From positions 62,001 to 126,000 of the forward strand of contig NZ_JAEHFY010000007.1 in the NCBI RefSeq assembly GCF_016623585.1: 64,000 nucleotides of DNA. Direction: 5' to 3'. Made by a program: the position numbers and the translations under genes. Below the pieces are notes generated by a model, which was not told the DNA's origin, did no database searches, and saw nothing but the letters and a program-made list of their open reading frames with translations. Shown here piece after piece: positions 34,100-42,215 of this stretch. The stretch's first letter is position 1. Every line of letters begins with the position of its first letter. The DNA is from Pedobacter segetis. GTDB taxonomy: Bacteria > Bacteroidota > Bacteroidia > Sphingobacteriales > Sphingobacteriaceae.

Positions 34100-35079
34100 G
34101 CTTCCTCGGCTTTTAAAGCTTCTTGCAATAACAAATCTTTGTTGATAGGTACAACACCTACTTTTTCACAAACCAAGCCGCCCGCTAAATTACCTAATCT
34201 AGCCGCCAAAAAAATATCAGTCCTGGCCGCTATACAAGTAGCAACTACGCTTATTACGGTATCGCCAGCCCCAGAAACATCTGCTATGGTTCTTATATGC
34301 GCCGGCGTTAACTTATCCTCTTTATCGTTTATGGCGTAAATCCCCAATTCAGAGAGGGTAAGCAAAATATTTTTGGCTTTAATTTTTTCTTTTAAAAGCG
34401 TAGTGTTGTTTTTTAATTCGAGGTAGTTTTTAGGGTCGAAATCTACTTTTAAACCTTCTTTTAATTCTTTTAAATTAGGTTTAAAAACATCAACATCTTT
34501 ATAAGATAAAAAGTTTCTTTTCTTGGGGTCAACAATTAAGGGTATGTTATTGGCTTTCGCCGATTTGGAAACCTCATCTATAAGGTAAGGAGTGATCAAT
34601 CCTTTATCGTAATCCTGAAAAATGATAGCATCAATTTTTTGTCGCTCTAAAATCAACCTAAACTTATTTAAAACTAAATTGCTCTCTTCAATATTTATCT
34701 CTGTATCCGTTTCAGCATCAACCCTTAATATTTGCTGGTTTTGGGCAATTACCCTGGTTTTAACCGTGGTTTTTCTACCTACAATCTTAACCAAACTAGT
34801 GGCATCTATATCAGCGGCAGAAAATAGATCCAACAATTGCCTTCCTTCTATATCATCGCCCACGATAGCGCAAATAATGGGTTTTGCCCCTAGTGCTTTG
34901 ATGTTTAAAGCAACATTTGCTGCACCGCCCAACCTTGCCTCTTTTTTACCCACAGAAACTATCGGTACGGGTGCCTCGGGCGAAACCCTATCTACCTTTC
35001 CAAACAAATAAGCATCCATCATCACATCACCTATAATAAGGATGCTTAGATCTTTAAAGCTATTGAAAAGGGATCTCAT
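34096..35079 (-). CDS. rfaE1: D-glycero-beta-D-manno-heptose-7-phosphate kinase
   Basis: A 327-residue PfkB-family kinase that phosphorylates heptose 7-phosphate at C1 in ADP-heptose synthesis for LPS. Motifs: DLSILIIGDVMMDAYLFGKV, SPEAPVPIVSV, RLGGAANVALNIKALGA, IIFQDYDKGLIT, VDPKKRNFLSYKDVDVFKPN and the catalytic IADVSGAGDTVISVVA. The C-terminal adenylyltransferase domain of bifunctional HldE is absent, so a separate enzyme must supply that step. Other kinases share the fold, but the GDVMMDAY and PEAPVP signatures point to this one. It indicates heptose-containing LPS in this organism. Confidence 0.92.
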   Translation of the reverse strand: MRSLFNSFKDLSILIIGDVMMDAYLFGKVDRVSPEAPVPIVSVGKKEARLGGAANVALNIKALGAKPIICAIVGDDIEGRQLLDLFSAADIDATSLVKIVGRKTTVKTRVIAQNQQILRVDAETDTEINIEESNLVLNKFRLILERQKIDAIIFQDYDKGLITPYLIDEVSKSAKANNIPLIVDPKKRNFLSYKDVDVFKPNLKELKEGLKVDFDPKNYLELKNNTTLLKEKIKAKNILLTLSELGIYAINDKEDKLTPAHIRTIADVSGAGDTVISVVATCIAARTDIFLAARLGNLAGGLVCEKVGVVPINKDLLLQEALKAEEA

Positions 35080-35220
35080 CAGTTCTTAAGGATTGATTTT
35101 TAAGGAGTGAATTATAGAATTATTGTTTTAACTATTTACATTTAATAGATGTCTGTTTTGTTATGCTTAAGAAAATGATGTTAAAACAAAAATCCCTTAA
35201 AAATAAAAGTTTTAAGCCAG

Positions 35221-35265
35221 AATGGAGTAGAAGGGGAGCGATGTGCTTTAAGCTTCCACTCCATT
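35221..35265. other. Strong imperfect stem-loop in the gap before the aminotransferase
   Basis: AATGGAGT (35221-35228) pairs with ACTCCATT (35258-35265), and GGGAGC (35234-35239) pairs with GCTTCC (35252-35257; one G-U) around a 12-base loop, with AGAAG as a one-sided bulge. It lies in a 336-base stretch without a gene. This could be part of a small RNA or a leader structure; no promoter or T-tract was identified. Confidence 0.5.
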
Positions 35266-35318
35266 CAGTGTTACAGATGTCTCTGCGATTAATAAATATA
35301 AATTATTGATATTAACCG

Positions 35319-35349
35319 AGTTTAAGATCAATTTTCATGATCTTAAACT
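35319..35349. other. 12-bp inverted repeat near the aminotransferase 3' end
   Basis: AGTTTAAGATCA (35319-35330) and TGATCTTAAACT (35338-35349) pair perfectly around the 7-base loop ATTTTCA. It lies 67 bases beyond the aminotransferase stop (minus strand). A weak bidirectional terminator is likely, though no long T-tract follows. The rest of the gap 35080-35415 shows nothing else I can name. Confidence 0.5.
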
Positions 35350-35415
35350 TCGTACAGTAAAAAAACATCATTACAAATAAGCGTAAATTTAGCATTACGC
35401 CTTTTGTCTTAAGCC

Positions 35416-36609
35416 TTATTTTAAATTGTTTAAAGCATTTGCAATGCGCTTGCAAGCTTCTCTCAACTCATCTTCAGAGGCAGCATAAGAAATCCTGATA
35501 CATTTTTCGTTACCAAAAGCTTCACCTGTAACGGTAGAAACATGGGCGGTATTCAATAAATATAAAGAAATATCTTCTGCGTTATTTAAGGTTTTTCCAT
35601 CAACAGATTTACCAAAGAAAGAAGAAACATCAGGGAAGAAGTAAAAAGCCCCATCGGGTAAATTAACTTTTAGACCATCTATCGCACTCAATAATCCGTG
35701 TACAATCCCCCTTCTCTTCAAAAAGGCATCACGCATTTCATGCACTTCTTTTAAGCCACCGTTAAGGGCTGCAACGCCAGCTTTTTGGGTAATAGAACAA
35801 GTGCCAGATGTAATTTGGCCTTGTAGTTTATCTGCAGCATCAGAAATCTCTTTTGGTGCCGCTAAATAACCAATTCTCCAACCCGTCATAGCGTAAGCTT
35901 TAGAAAACCCGTTTACCACAATGCAACGGTCTTTTACAGATGCAAATTCTGCGATGGATACATGGCCACCAATAAAATTGATATGCTCGTAAATCTCATC
36001 AGAAAGGATGTAAATATTTGGATGTTTTTCAAAAACCTTAACCAAAGCGGCTAATTCTTCCCTGCTATAAACGCTACCTGTTGGGTTACAAGGCGAAGAG
36101 AACATAAACATTTTGGTTTTTGGCGTAATGGCGGCTTCTAACTCTTGTGCCGTAATTTTAAAATTGTTTTCTGCCGTTGCATTGATGAAAACAGACTCAC
36201 CCTCGGCCAACTTTACCATTTCTGAATAAGAAACCCAATAAGGCGTAGGGATAATCACTTCATCGCCAGGGTTTAACATAACCATAAGTGCATTTGCCAA
36301 AGCTTGTTTAGCACCGGTAGAAACAACTATCTGATCAAAGTTATAGTCTAGGTTGTTTTCTCTCTTTAGCTTTTCTGCAATGGCTTTCCTTAAATCTGGA
36401 TAACCAGAAACAGGGGTGTAATAAGTGAAGTTTTTGGCCATTGCCTCTGCCGCCGCATCTTTGATAAATTGTGGCGTATGAAAGTCTGGTTCTCCAAAAC
36501 TTAAATTAATCACGTTAATTCCTTTTGCAGAAAGTTCTCGGCCTAATTTGGCCATTTTAATAGTCTGGGATTCTGCCAGATTATTGATCCTATTAGATAA
36601 AATACTCAT
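35416..36609 (-). CDS. Pyridoxal-phosphate-dependent aminotransferase, aspartate aminotransferase type
   Basis: A 397-residue class I aminotransferase. It has GEPDFHTPQFIKDAA near the N-terminus, the NPTGSVYSREELAAL motif, PLP ligands D and Y in ILSDEIYEHI, and the Schiff-base lysine in NGFSKAYAMTGWRIGYLA. A substrate-carboxylate-binding Arg is in KCIRISYAAS. The overall signature fits bacterial class I-gamma aspartate/prephenate aminotransferases, which transfer amino groups between aspartate and 2-oxoglutarate (sometimes prephenate). It is monocistronic, with a good -7 box upstream. Whether prephenate is a substrate cannot be decided by eye. Confidence 0.93.
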   Translation of the reverse strand: MSILSNRINNLAESQTIKMAKLGRELSAKGINVINLSFGEPDFHTPQFIKDAAAEAMAKNFTYYTPVSGYPDLRKAIAEKLKRENNLDYNFDQIVVSTGAKQALANALMVMLNPGDEVIIPTPYWVSYSEMVKLAEGESVFINATAENNFKITAQELEAAITPKTKMFMFSSPCNPTGSVYSREELAALVKVFEKHPNIYILSDEIYEHINFIGGHVSIAEFASVKDRCIVVNGFSKAYAMTGWRIGYLAAPKEISDAADKLQGQITSGTCSITQKAGVAALNGGLKEVHEMRDAFLKRRGIVHGLLSAIDGLKVNLPDGAFYFFPDVSSFFGKSVDGKTLNNAEDISLYLLNTAHVSTVTGEAFGNEKCIRISYAASEDELREACKRIANALNNLK

Positions 36610-36625
36610 TGTTTACGTTGAGCCG

Positions 36626-36633
36626 CAAATATA
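36626..36633 (-). promoter_or_regulatory. Candidate -7 box of the aminotransferase gene
   Basis: The minus strand reads TATATTTG, matching TAnnTTTG, ending 16 bases before the ATG at 36609. Confidence 0.55.
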
Positions 36634-36672
36634 TAAAAATTGTTTTTCTCTGTTTAGATCGATGTGAAATTG

Positions 36673-36768
36673 ATGAGTAATAATCGTATTTTTTATTTCT
36701 TTGAAAATGATTTTTCAATATATGAAGTTGATAAAAATGAAATTGTAGAAAAAGTTAGTCTAGCTTAA
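36673..36768 (+). CDS. Possible 31-residue peptide
   Basis: ATG to TAA encodes a 31-residue acidic, aromatic peptide (MSNNRIFYFFENDFSIYEV plus KNEIVEKVSLA after one Asp). Composition resembles real coding sequence, and no other gene covers the 368-base gap 36610-36977. There is no visible promoter or family match. It could be a gene remnant. Confidence 0.25.
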   Translation: MSNNRIFYFFENDFSIYEVDKNEIVEKVSLA

Positions 36769-36845
36769 TGACCTGAGAGATTGATTTGGTTTTTTCATTG
36801 GGAGTTTTAAAACGCCTGCCCGTATAGGCGAGCTTTTCGCTATAT

Positions 36846-36932
36846 CTTTTTTGTCTTATCCTTCGACTCCGCTCAGGATGACAAAAAAAGCCTGCCCGAA
36901 AAACAGGCGGGGATGCCGTTCCAGTCGTTAAC
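36846..36932. repeat. Dispersed hairpin repeats, including copy 2 of the GCCTG/CAGGC element
   Basis: Two hairpins lie side by side. At 36846-36890, CTTTTTTGTC pairs with GACAAAAAAAG around CCTTCGACTCCGCTCAGGAT; the latter I recall as a very common Bacteroidota interspersed sequence. At 36888-36932, GCCTG/CAGGC with CCCGAAAAA loop is followed by GGGGATGCCGTTCCAGTCGT, nearly identical to 12931-12974. Together they sit downstream of ispD (minus strand). Confidence 0.78.
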
Positions 36933-36977
36933 GCTTTACAAAGTTCAAAAAGATGTTTAATATTTTAATTATTGAGT

Positions 36978-37655
36978 TTATGCTAACAAAGCTGCAGCAA
37001 TCAATAAATCTTCTTTAAAAGTGATCTTGATGTTGAATTCATCTCCTTTTTCCAGATGAATATCAAAACCTGCTTTTTCTACCACGGAAGCATCATCGGT
37101 AAAGGATTCTTGATGATCTTGTGAATAGGCTTTTTTTAATTGATGATATTGAAAAGTTTGCGGTGTTTGCACCAAATAAATCTCTTGCCTATCTAATGCT
37201 GTGGTTTTTCCGTTTGCAGATCTCCTGATAGAATCTTTTGATGATACGGCTGCAATTGCATTTCCTTTTTCTTGGGCCGTTTTAAAACAATTGTTGATGG
37301 TGTTTTGAGAAACCATCGGACGCACAGCATCATGTACGGCAATAATCGCGTTTTTGTCTTCTATCTTTTGTAATCCGTTTTTAACGGAATCAAACCTTTG
37401 TTTACCGCCGTAAACAATTTGATGTGGGCAATCAAATTGATGTTTTTGAAGAAGGTCTTTCCATCTTTCTTCATCGGCTTTAGCCAAAACTAAAATGATT
37501 ATGGGCCTATATTTATTATGATGAAAAACTTGGATTGTGTGCATCAAAATAGGGAGGCCATTTACCGTTAAAAATTGTTTGGGTACAGGGCTATTCATTC
37601 TGTTGCCACTTCCCCCAGCAACTATTAGCACATAAAAAGTGTTTTGATCATCCAT
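36978..37655 (-). CDS. ispD: 2-C-methyl-D-erythritol 4-phosphate cytidylyltransferase
   Basis: A 225-residue cytoplasmic enzyme attaching CMP to methylerythritol phosphate in the MEP isoprenoid pathway. The N-terminal nucleotide-binding motif is VLIVAGGSGNRMNSPVPKQF. IVAVHDAVRP-like AIIAVHDAVRPMVSQ, SSKDSIRR, LVQTPQTFQYHQLKKAY and FTDDASVVEKAG follow; the Asp and Arg/Lys residues of the active site are all in place. It lies downstream of queA on the minus strand, separated by a strong terminator, so it is probably transcribed on its own. Confidence 0.95.
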   Translation of the reverse strand: MDDQNTFYVLIVAGGSGNRMNSPVPKQFLTVNGLPILMHTIQVFHHNKYRPIIILVLAKADEERWKDLLQKHQFDCPHQIVYGGKQRFDSVKNGLQKIEDKNAIIAVHDAVRPMVSQNTINNCFKTAQEKGNAIAAVSSKDSIRRSANGKTTALDRQEIYLVQTPQTFQYHQLKKAYSQDHQESFTDDASVVEKAGFDIHLEKGDEFNIKITFKEDLLIAAALLA

Positions 37656-37746
37656 TTTGTAAAGTTAAAAGTTTAGGGTTGAAAGTTTATAGTGTATAAC
37701 ATTGAATAGTTTATAGTTTAGGCTAAGAAGTGGAAATCTATCAAAC

Positions 37747-37775
37747 AAAAAAGACCGAGTAAATCGGTCTTTTTT
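37747..37775 (-). terminator. Rho-independent terminator after queA
   Basis: AAAAAAGACCGA (37747-37758), loop GTAAA, TCGGTCTTTTTT (37764-37775) form a perfect 12-bp stem with A- and T-tracts, so it can act in both directions. It lies 20 bases beyond the queA stop on the minus strand. Confidence 0.88.
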
Positions 37776-37794
37776 GTTTGTGTTCTGTTTAATA

Positions 37795-38844
37795 TCAGAT
37801 GATCAACATGGCATCGCCGTAGCTATAAAACCTGTATTTTTCTTTTACGGCTTGCTCATAAGCGTTCATTACATGATCATAGTCTCCAAATGCGGCAACC
37901 ATCATCAATAAAGTAGATTCTGGTGTATGGAAATTAGTTACCATGCTATTCGCGATACTGAAATCATAAGGAGGGAAAATGAATTTTGAGGTCCAATCGT
38001 TAACCGCTTTTAAGGTATGGTTGGCAGAAACCGCAGATTCTATGGTTCTCATAACGGTTGTACCCACCGCACAAACCCTCCTTTTTTCTGCCTTTGCTTT
38101 GTTTACAATGTCGGCAGCTTTTTGATCAATGATGATTTGCTCCGAATCCATTTTATGCTTGGTAAGGTCTTCTACCTCAACCTGCCTAAAAGTACCTAAA
38201 CCAACATGCAGGGTTACTTCCGCAAAATCGATTCCTTTTAATTCCAAACGTTTCATCAGCTCGCGACTAAAGTGCAAACCTGCAGTTGGTGCAGCTACGG
38301 CTCCTTCGTTTTTGGCGAAAATAGTTTGGTAACGCTCTTTATCATCTGCTGTTGGCTTACGTTTTATGTATTTTGGGAGTGGTGTTTCACCTAAAATCTC
38401 TATGTTTTGCCTAAATTCTTCATCTGTACCATCAAACAAGAAACGGATGGTACGCCCTCTAGATGTGGTATTATCTACCACTTCTGCTACTAAAAGATCA
38501 TCATCACCAAAATATAGTTTGTTGCCCACCCTAATTTTACGGGCTGGATCTACCAAAACATCCCAAAGACGCAATTCTTTATTTAGCTCTCTTAACAAAA
38601 AAACTTCTATGGTTGCACCAGTTTTTTCTTTATTGCCATATAAACGGGCAGGGAAAACCTTGGTGTTATTTAAAATCATCACGTCTTTCTCGTCAAAATA
38701 GTTAAGAATATCCTTAAAAATTTTGTGCTCAATTTTACCTGTTTTTTTATCCAAAACCATCAAACGAGATTCGTCGCGGCTTTCTGAAGGGGTATGAGCA
38801 ATAAGAGATTCTGGTAGATGGAATTTGAATTGTGATAACTTCAT
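37795..38844 (-). CDS. queA: S-adenosylmethionine:tRNA ribosyltransferase-isomerase
   Basis: A 349-residue enzyme transferring the ribosyl moiety of SAM to preQ1 in tRNA, forming epoxyqueuosine. Signatures: [79 protein letters not shown] and [16 protein letters not shown]. The length is normal. Another queuosine-pathway gene, queE, is about 9 kb away at 47231, so the cell probably makes preQ1 itself. It is single-gene, with a -7 box candidate upstream and a terminator downstream. Confidence 0.96.
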   Translation of the reverse strand: MKLSQFKFHLPESLIAHTPSESRDESRLMVLDKKTGKIEHKIFKDILNYFDEKDVMILNNTKVFPARLYGNKEKTGATIEVFLLRELNKELRLWDVLVDPARKIRVGNKLYFGDDDLLVAEVVDNTTSRGRTIRFLFDGTDEEFRQNIEILGETPLPKYIKRKPTADDKERYQTIFAKNEGAVAAPTAGLHFSRELMKRLELKGIDFAEVTLHVGLGTFRQVEVEDLTKHKMDSEQIIIDQKAADIVNKAKAEKRRVCAVGTTVMRTIESAVSANHTLKAVNDWTSKFIFPPYDFSIANSMVTNFHTPESTLLMMVAAFGDYDHVMNAYEQAVKEKYRFYSYGDAMLII

Positions 38845-38870
38845 ATAAATTTATTCAGTAATTTGGAGCG

Positions 38871-38878
38871 CAAATTTA
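38871..38878 (-). promoter_or_regulatory. Candidate -7 box of queA
   Basis: The minus strand reads TAAATTTG, matching TAnnTTTG, ending 26 bases before the queA ATG. No preQ1 riboswitch was recognised between it and the start; the leader is only about 20 bases. Confidence 0.5.
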
Positions 38879-39031
38879 AGAAAAATATAATAAAATAATT
38901 AATGTGATTATTTTAAAGGTTTGTTGGTAAGAAAATGAAGCCAAACTATTACGGGCACTATTCAATTTAGTTCAATAAACAGGGTAAACTTTCTAAAATA
39001 GTTTAAGGACGTGTTTAGTTTAACAGACTAA

Positions 39032-39346
39032 TTATAGGTAAACATATTTAACAATGAGCATCCCTATGATTATAAGAACTGCAAGGCAGATGATCACTTT
39101 ATATTTACGGTAATAATAAAAAATAATCATGGCAAATAGCCCTAAACTTGTTATTAAAGCCGCTATCAAAAAAGGCTTTATTTGATTAAATGTTAAGCTT
39201 AGGGAAGAATAATATTGAAGCCTAAACGGTTCTGAGATAGTACGCACAAGGGCAATCAATATGATGATGGTTGCTATTTTCGCAATCTTTGCTTCATTTT
39301 TCATCCTTATATAAGCATTAGGTTTAGCAAAAATACTTACTCCCAT
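39032..39346 (-). CDS. Small three-helix membrane protein
   Basis: A 104-residue protein of unknown function with about three membrane segments (IAKIATIIILIALV, FLIAALITSLGLFAMIIFYY, VIICLAVLIIIGMLIVKYV). The basic N-terminus suggests that end is cytosolic. It overlaps the end of the ABC permease gene by 10 bases and follows it in the same direction, so it is probably co-translated and may be an accessory of the exporter. I recognise no family. Confidence 0.6.
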   Translation of the reverse strand: MGVSIFAKPNAYIRMKNEAKIAKIATIIILIALVRTISEPFRLQYYSSLSLTFNQIKPFLIAALITSLGLFAMIIFYYYRKYKVIICLAVLIIIGMLIVKYVYL

Positions 39347-40434
39347 TTAAAAACCTTTACGGCTACTGCGTATATCCCAATTCCCCAAATTAAAAGGATC
39401 AATATCTGATGATGCACATCCCACAAACCAGCACCTTCAAAAGCTACTTTTCTTAAAGCATCGTTAAGATAAGTAAGCGGCAAGGCTTTGCTAATGGGTT
39501 GTAGCCAGCTTGGGAATGCCGAGATTGAAAAGAAAGTGCCAGAAAGCAAAAACTGGGGCAATGTGATGATGTTTGCGATCGGCGGCACCATGCTCTCGTT
39601 TTTTGCCACCCCAGAAACTGCCAGGCCAAAACCTAAGAAAACAATTAGCCCCAAGGTAGAGAGTATGAGCATATTTATGACCGTGGTTACACCGTTGATC
39701 AATGTAAACCCAAAGGCATAATGACCCACCACAATGATAAAAATAGCGGTAAACAGCGCAAAAACAATCCTTGCAACAGCTTCGCCCAAAACAATGCTGG
39801 CTTTGGTTACCGGTGTGGCAAAAAACCTTTTGATTACCAATGTTAAACGTAAACTGATGAATACGAATGCAGTACCAAAAACGCCCGTACTTAGTAAAGC
39901 AAACCCTAATTGCCCCGGTAAAATGAAATCTATGGTTTTATATTCTCTGCCCCTTATGGTTGTTTCTTTCAATTCGGCAACGGGCGGGGGGGCATCATTT
40001 GCTTTGGCATTTATGGGTAAAATTACATTGCTTAAAACAGATTTTAATATGCTGCCTTTTTCTTTGCTGGCTTCGGTATATTTAACATTTACAAAATAGG
40101 CAGGCAAGCCTTTAGGGTTTTTTTGGATGTTTAGAATGGCATCTATTCTGCCTTTTTCTAAATCTTGGTCCATTTGTTTTTCATTACCATCTATAAACTT
40201 AATGACATCTATTTTGCATAAAGTTTTATAAACTGGATTGATGGTATCGCTATTGTTGGCTAAGCCTACATCAACCGTAATGCCCCCGCTACCTATAAAA
40301 CCAAATACAACAATGAATATCAACGGAAACAACAGGGAGAAAACCACCGCTGATGGGCTTCTTAGAATAGATTTGAAACTTGCCCTAGCAATGGCCAAGG
40401 TTGCTTTTAGATGACTATATTTTTTTATCTTCAT
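39337..40434 (-). CDS. ABC-2 type transporter permease
   Basis: A 365-residue membrane subunit of an ABC-2 exporter. The N-terminal helix (PSAVVFSLLFPLIFIVVFGF) is followed by an extracytoplasmic domain of about 130 residues, then a cluster of about five helices with the ABC-2 patterns RFFATPVTKASIVLGEAV and FLLSGTFFSISAFPSWLQPI followed by LPLTYLNDALRKV. It lies 25 bases after the ATP-binding subunit. Typical cargoes are drugs, polyketides or lipids, but nothing here identifies the cargo. Confidence 0.92.
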   Translation of the reverse strand: MKIKKYSHLKATLAIARASFKSILRSPSAVVFSLLFPLIFIVVFGFIGSGGITVDVGLANNSDTINPVYKTLCKIDVIKFIDGNEKQMDQDLEKGRIDAILNIQKNPKGLPAYFVNVKYTEASKEKGSILKSVLSNVILPINAKANDAPPPVAELKETTIRGREYKTIDFILPGQLGFALLSTGVFGTAFVFISLRLTLVIKRFFATPVTKASIVLGEAVARIVFALFTAIFIIVVGHYAFGFTLINGVTTVINMLILSTLGLIVFLGFGLAVSGVAKNESMVPPIANIITLPQFLLSGTFFSISAFPSWLQPISKALPLTYLNDALRKVAFEGAGLWDVHHQILILLIWGIGIYAVAVKVFKWE

Positions 40435-40459
40435 TTTGATGGGATTTCTAAATCGGTAA

Positions 40460-41230
40460 TTAATCTTCTCTTAAATCTTTGCCTGTTAAATTGATGAATA
40501 CATCTTCTAAATTGGCTTTTTTAACTTCTTTTTTACGCTCAAAACCAGAAGAAACCAGATCGTCTATAAATTGATCTGGAGAATTTATACCGATGATCTC
40601 GCCATTATCGATAAATGCTACCCTATCACATAAAATTTCTGCCTCGTCCATATAATGCGTGGTTAAAACGATGGTAGTGCCCGCCGATCTGATTTCTAAG
40701 ATCAGGTCCCATAAATTTCTTCTGGCCTGCGGATCTAAACCTGTTGTTGGTTCATCTAAAAAGATGATTTTTGGCTGGTTGATTAAGGTTGTGGCAATGG
40801 AAAAACGTTGTTTTTGCCCACCAGAAAGCTCCTTGAATTTCGCTTTGGCTTTATCTGTTAAAGAAACCTTTTCTAGTAAAGAAATCGCATTTACCTCTAT
40901 CCCGTAAAGGCCAGAGAAAAGTTTTATGAGTTCTGTAAGGTTAAGATTGGGATAATAACCGGCCGCTTGTAACTGCACACCAATGATATGCTTGATCTCG
41001 TTTGGGTTCTTGGCCAGATCATAACCGCCAATATTGATGTTACCAGAGGTTTTATCCCTTAGGGTTTCCATTATTTCTAATGTGGTGGTTTTACCAGCCC
41101 CGTTTGGGCCTAACAGACCAAAAATTTCTCCTTGATATACCTCAAAGCTGATGCTTTTTACCGCTTCAAACTTATCATAATTCTTTACCAAGTTCCCTAC
41201 CGAAATAATTATCGATTTTTCCATGCCCAA
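40460..41230 (-). CDS. ABC-2 type transporter ATP-binding protein
   Basis: A 256-residue ATPase with Walker A (GLLGPNGAGKTTTLEIM), Q-loop (IGVQLQAAGYYPNLNL), the ABC signature (FKELSGGQKQRFSIA), Walker B (KIIFLDEPTTGLDPQARRN) and the H-loop (TIVLTTHYMDEAEIL). The C-terminal segment (KKANLEDVFINLTGKDL) is typical of DrrA/CcmA-type exporters with an ABC-2 permease partner, which follows 25 bases later. It powers the exporter from the cytoplasmic face. Confidence 0.95.
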   Translation of the reverse strand: MGMEKSIIISVGNLVKNYDKFEAVKSISFEVYQGEIFGLLGPNGAGKTTTLEIMETLRDKTSGNINIGGYDLAKNPNEIKHIIGVQLQAAGYYPNLNLTELIKLFSGLYGIEVNAISLLEKVSLTDKAKAKFKELSGGQKQRFSIATTLINQPKIIFLDEPTTGLDPQARRNLWDLILEIRSAGTTIVLTTHYMDEAEILCDRVAFIDNGEIIGINSPDQFIDDLVSSGFERKKEVKKANLEDVFINLTGKDLRED

Positions 41231-41325
41231 ATGTAATTGCTAAAGTTTATTTATGGTAAATTATAAAGGCGAAATTTGAAATTTAATGACGGGCGGTATC
41301 TTGCCATTGACTGGTTTCTTAAAAC

Positions 41326-41358
41326 AAAAAAAGGCCACCTTTGCAGATCGCCTTTTTT
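41326..41358 (-). terminator. Rho-independent terminator after the FKBP gene
   Basis: AAAAAAAGGC (41326-41335) and GCCTTTTTT (41350-41358) form the stem around a 14-base loop, 20 bases beyond the FKBP stop on the minus strand, with T-tract in that direction. Stem core is short (GGC/GCC plus A-T pairs). Confidence 0.72.
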
Positions 41359-41378
41359 AATTTGTTTTTAAGGAAATA

Positions 41379-42095
41379 CTATTTTCCTATTTTCATTAAT
41401 TCTATCTCAAAAATCAGGGTGCTGTACGGAGGGATGTCTTGCCCTGCACCACGCTCGCCGTATCCTAATTGGTAAGGGATATAAAAACGGAATTTAGAAC
41501 CAACGGGCATTAACTGAACGCCTTCTGTCCATCCTGGAATCACGTTATCTAAAGGCAAGGTTAAAGGCTCGTTCCTATCATAAGAACTGTCAAACTGTTT
41601 CCCGTTGATCAAACTTCCTTTATAATTTACGGTAACCTCGTCCGTTGCTTTGGGCTTTGGGCCAGTTCCCATCGTGATCACTTCATATTGTAAACCACTT
41701 GGCAGGGTTACAACTTTTGGGTTCTTTTTGTTGGCTTCTAAAAAAGCTGCGCCAGAATCTTTTACTGCAGCATATTTAGATTCACTGATCTGCTTTAAGA
41801 AGTTATTGATCACTGTACCGGCTTGTTCATCAGTCATTTTTAATGTTTTATCAGAAAAAACATCATCCATGGCCTCACTTATCAATGCGTAGTTTAAGCT
41901 TTTTACGCCATCAGATTTTAAGCCCGAGGCGATTTTTAATCCAAAAGAATAACTGGCAGAATCTAATGCCGACATTGGCATTGTAGCAGCTGCTTCGGTG
42001 TTGTTTTTCTTTTTTTGTTTTTCTTTTTTGGTTTGCGCCGAGGCGAAAAATGTGCAGGCCGCCAAGCCTACAGTTAAAATTACTTTAGATACCAT
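41379..42095 (-). CDS. FKBP-type peptidyl-prolyl cis-trans isomerase, periplasmic
   Basis: A 238-residue chaperone-isomerase. A signal peptide (AACTFFASAQ) is followed by a Lys-rich linker and an FKBP_N-type helical dimerisation domain (residues 35-120; SYSFGLKIASGLKSDGVKSL). The C-terminal FKBP domain has VTVNYKGSLINGKQFDSSYD, VIPGWTEGVQLMPVGSKFRF and IPYQLGYGERGAGQDIPPYS followed by TLIFEIEL, with the active-site residues kept. This layout is that of FkpA/Mip proteins, which help fold secreted proteins. It is monocistronic, divergent from the nuclease gene. Confidence 0.95.
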   Translation of the reverse strand: MVSKVILTVGLAACTFFASAQTKKEKQKKKNNTEAAATMPMSALDSASYSFGLKIASGLKSDGVKSLNYALISEAMDDVFSDKTLKMTDEQAGTVINNFLKQISESKYAAVKDSGAAFLEANKKNPKVVTLPSGLQYEVITMGTGPKPKATDEVTVNYKGSLINGKQFDSSYDRNEPLTLPLDNVIPGWTEGVQLMPVGSKFRFYIPYQLGYGERGAGQDIPPYSTLIFEIELMKIGK

Positions 42096-42215
42096 ATGTT
42101 AAAAATAAATTGGTTGAAGATAGAAATTAGAAACGAAATAGCTAAATAAAGATTATCATCGTTCTTTTTTTGATTTTTTACTAAAATTATTAGCCAAATA
42201 TATTATTTTTGTGCG

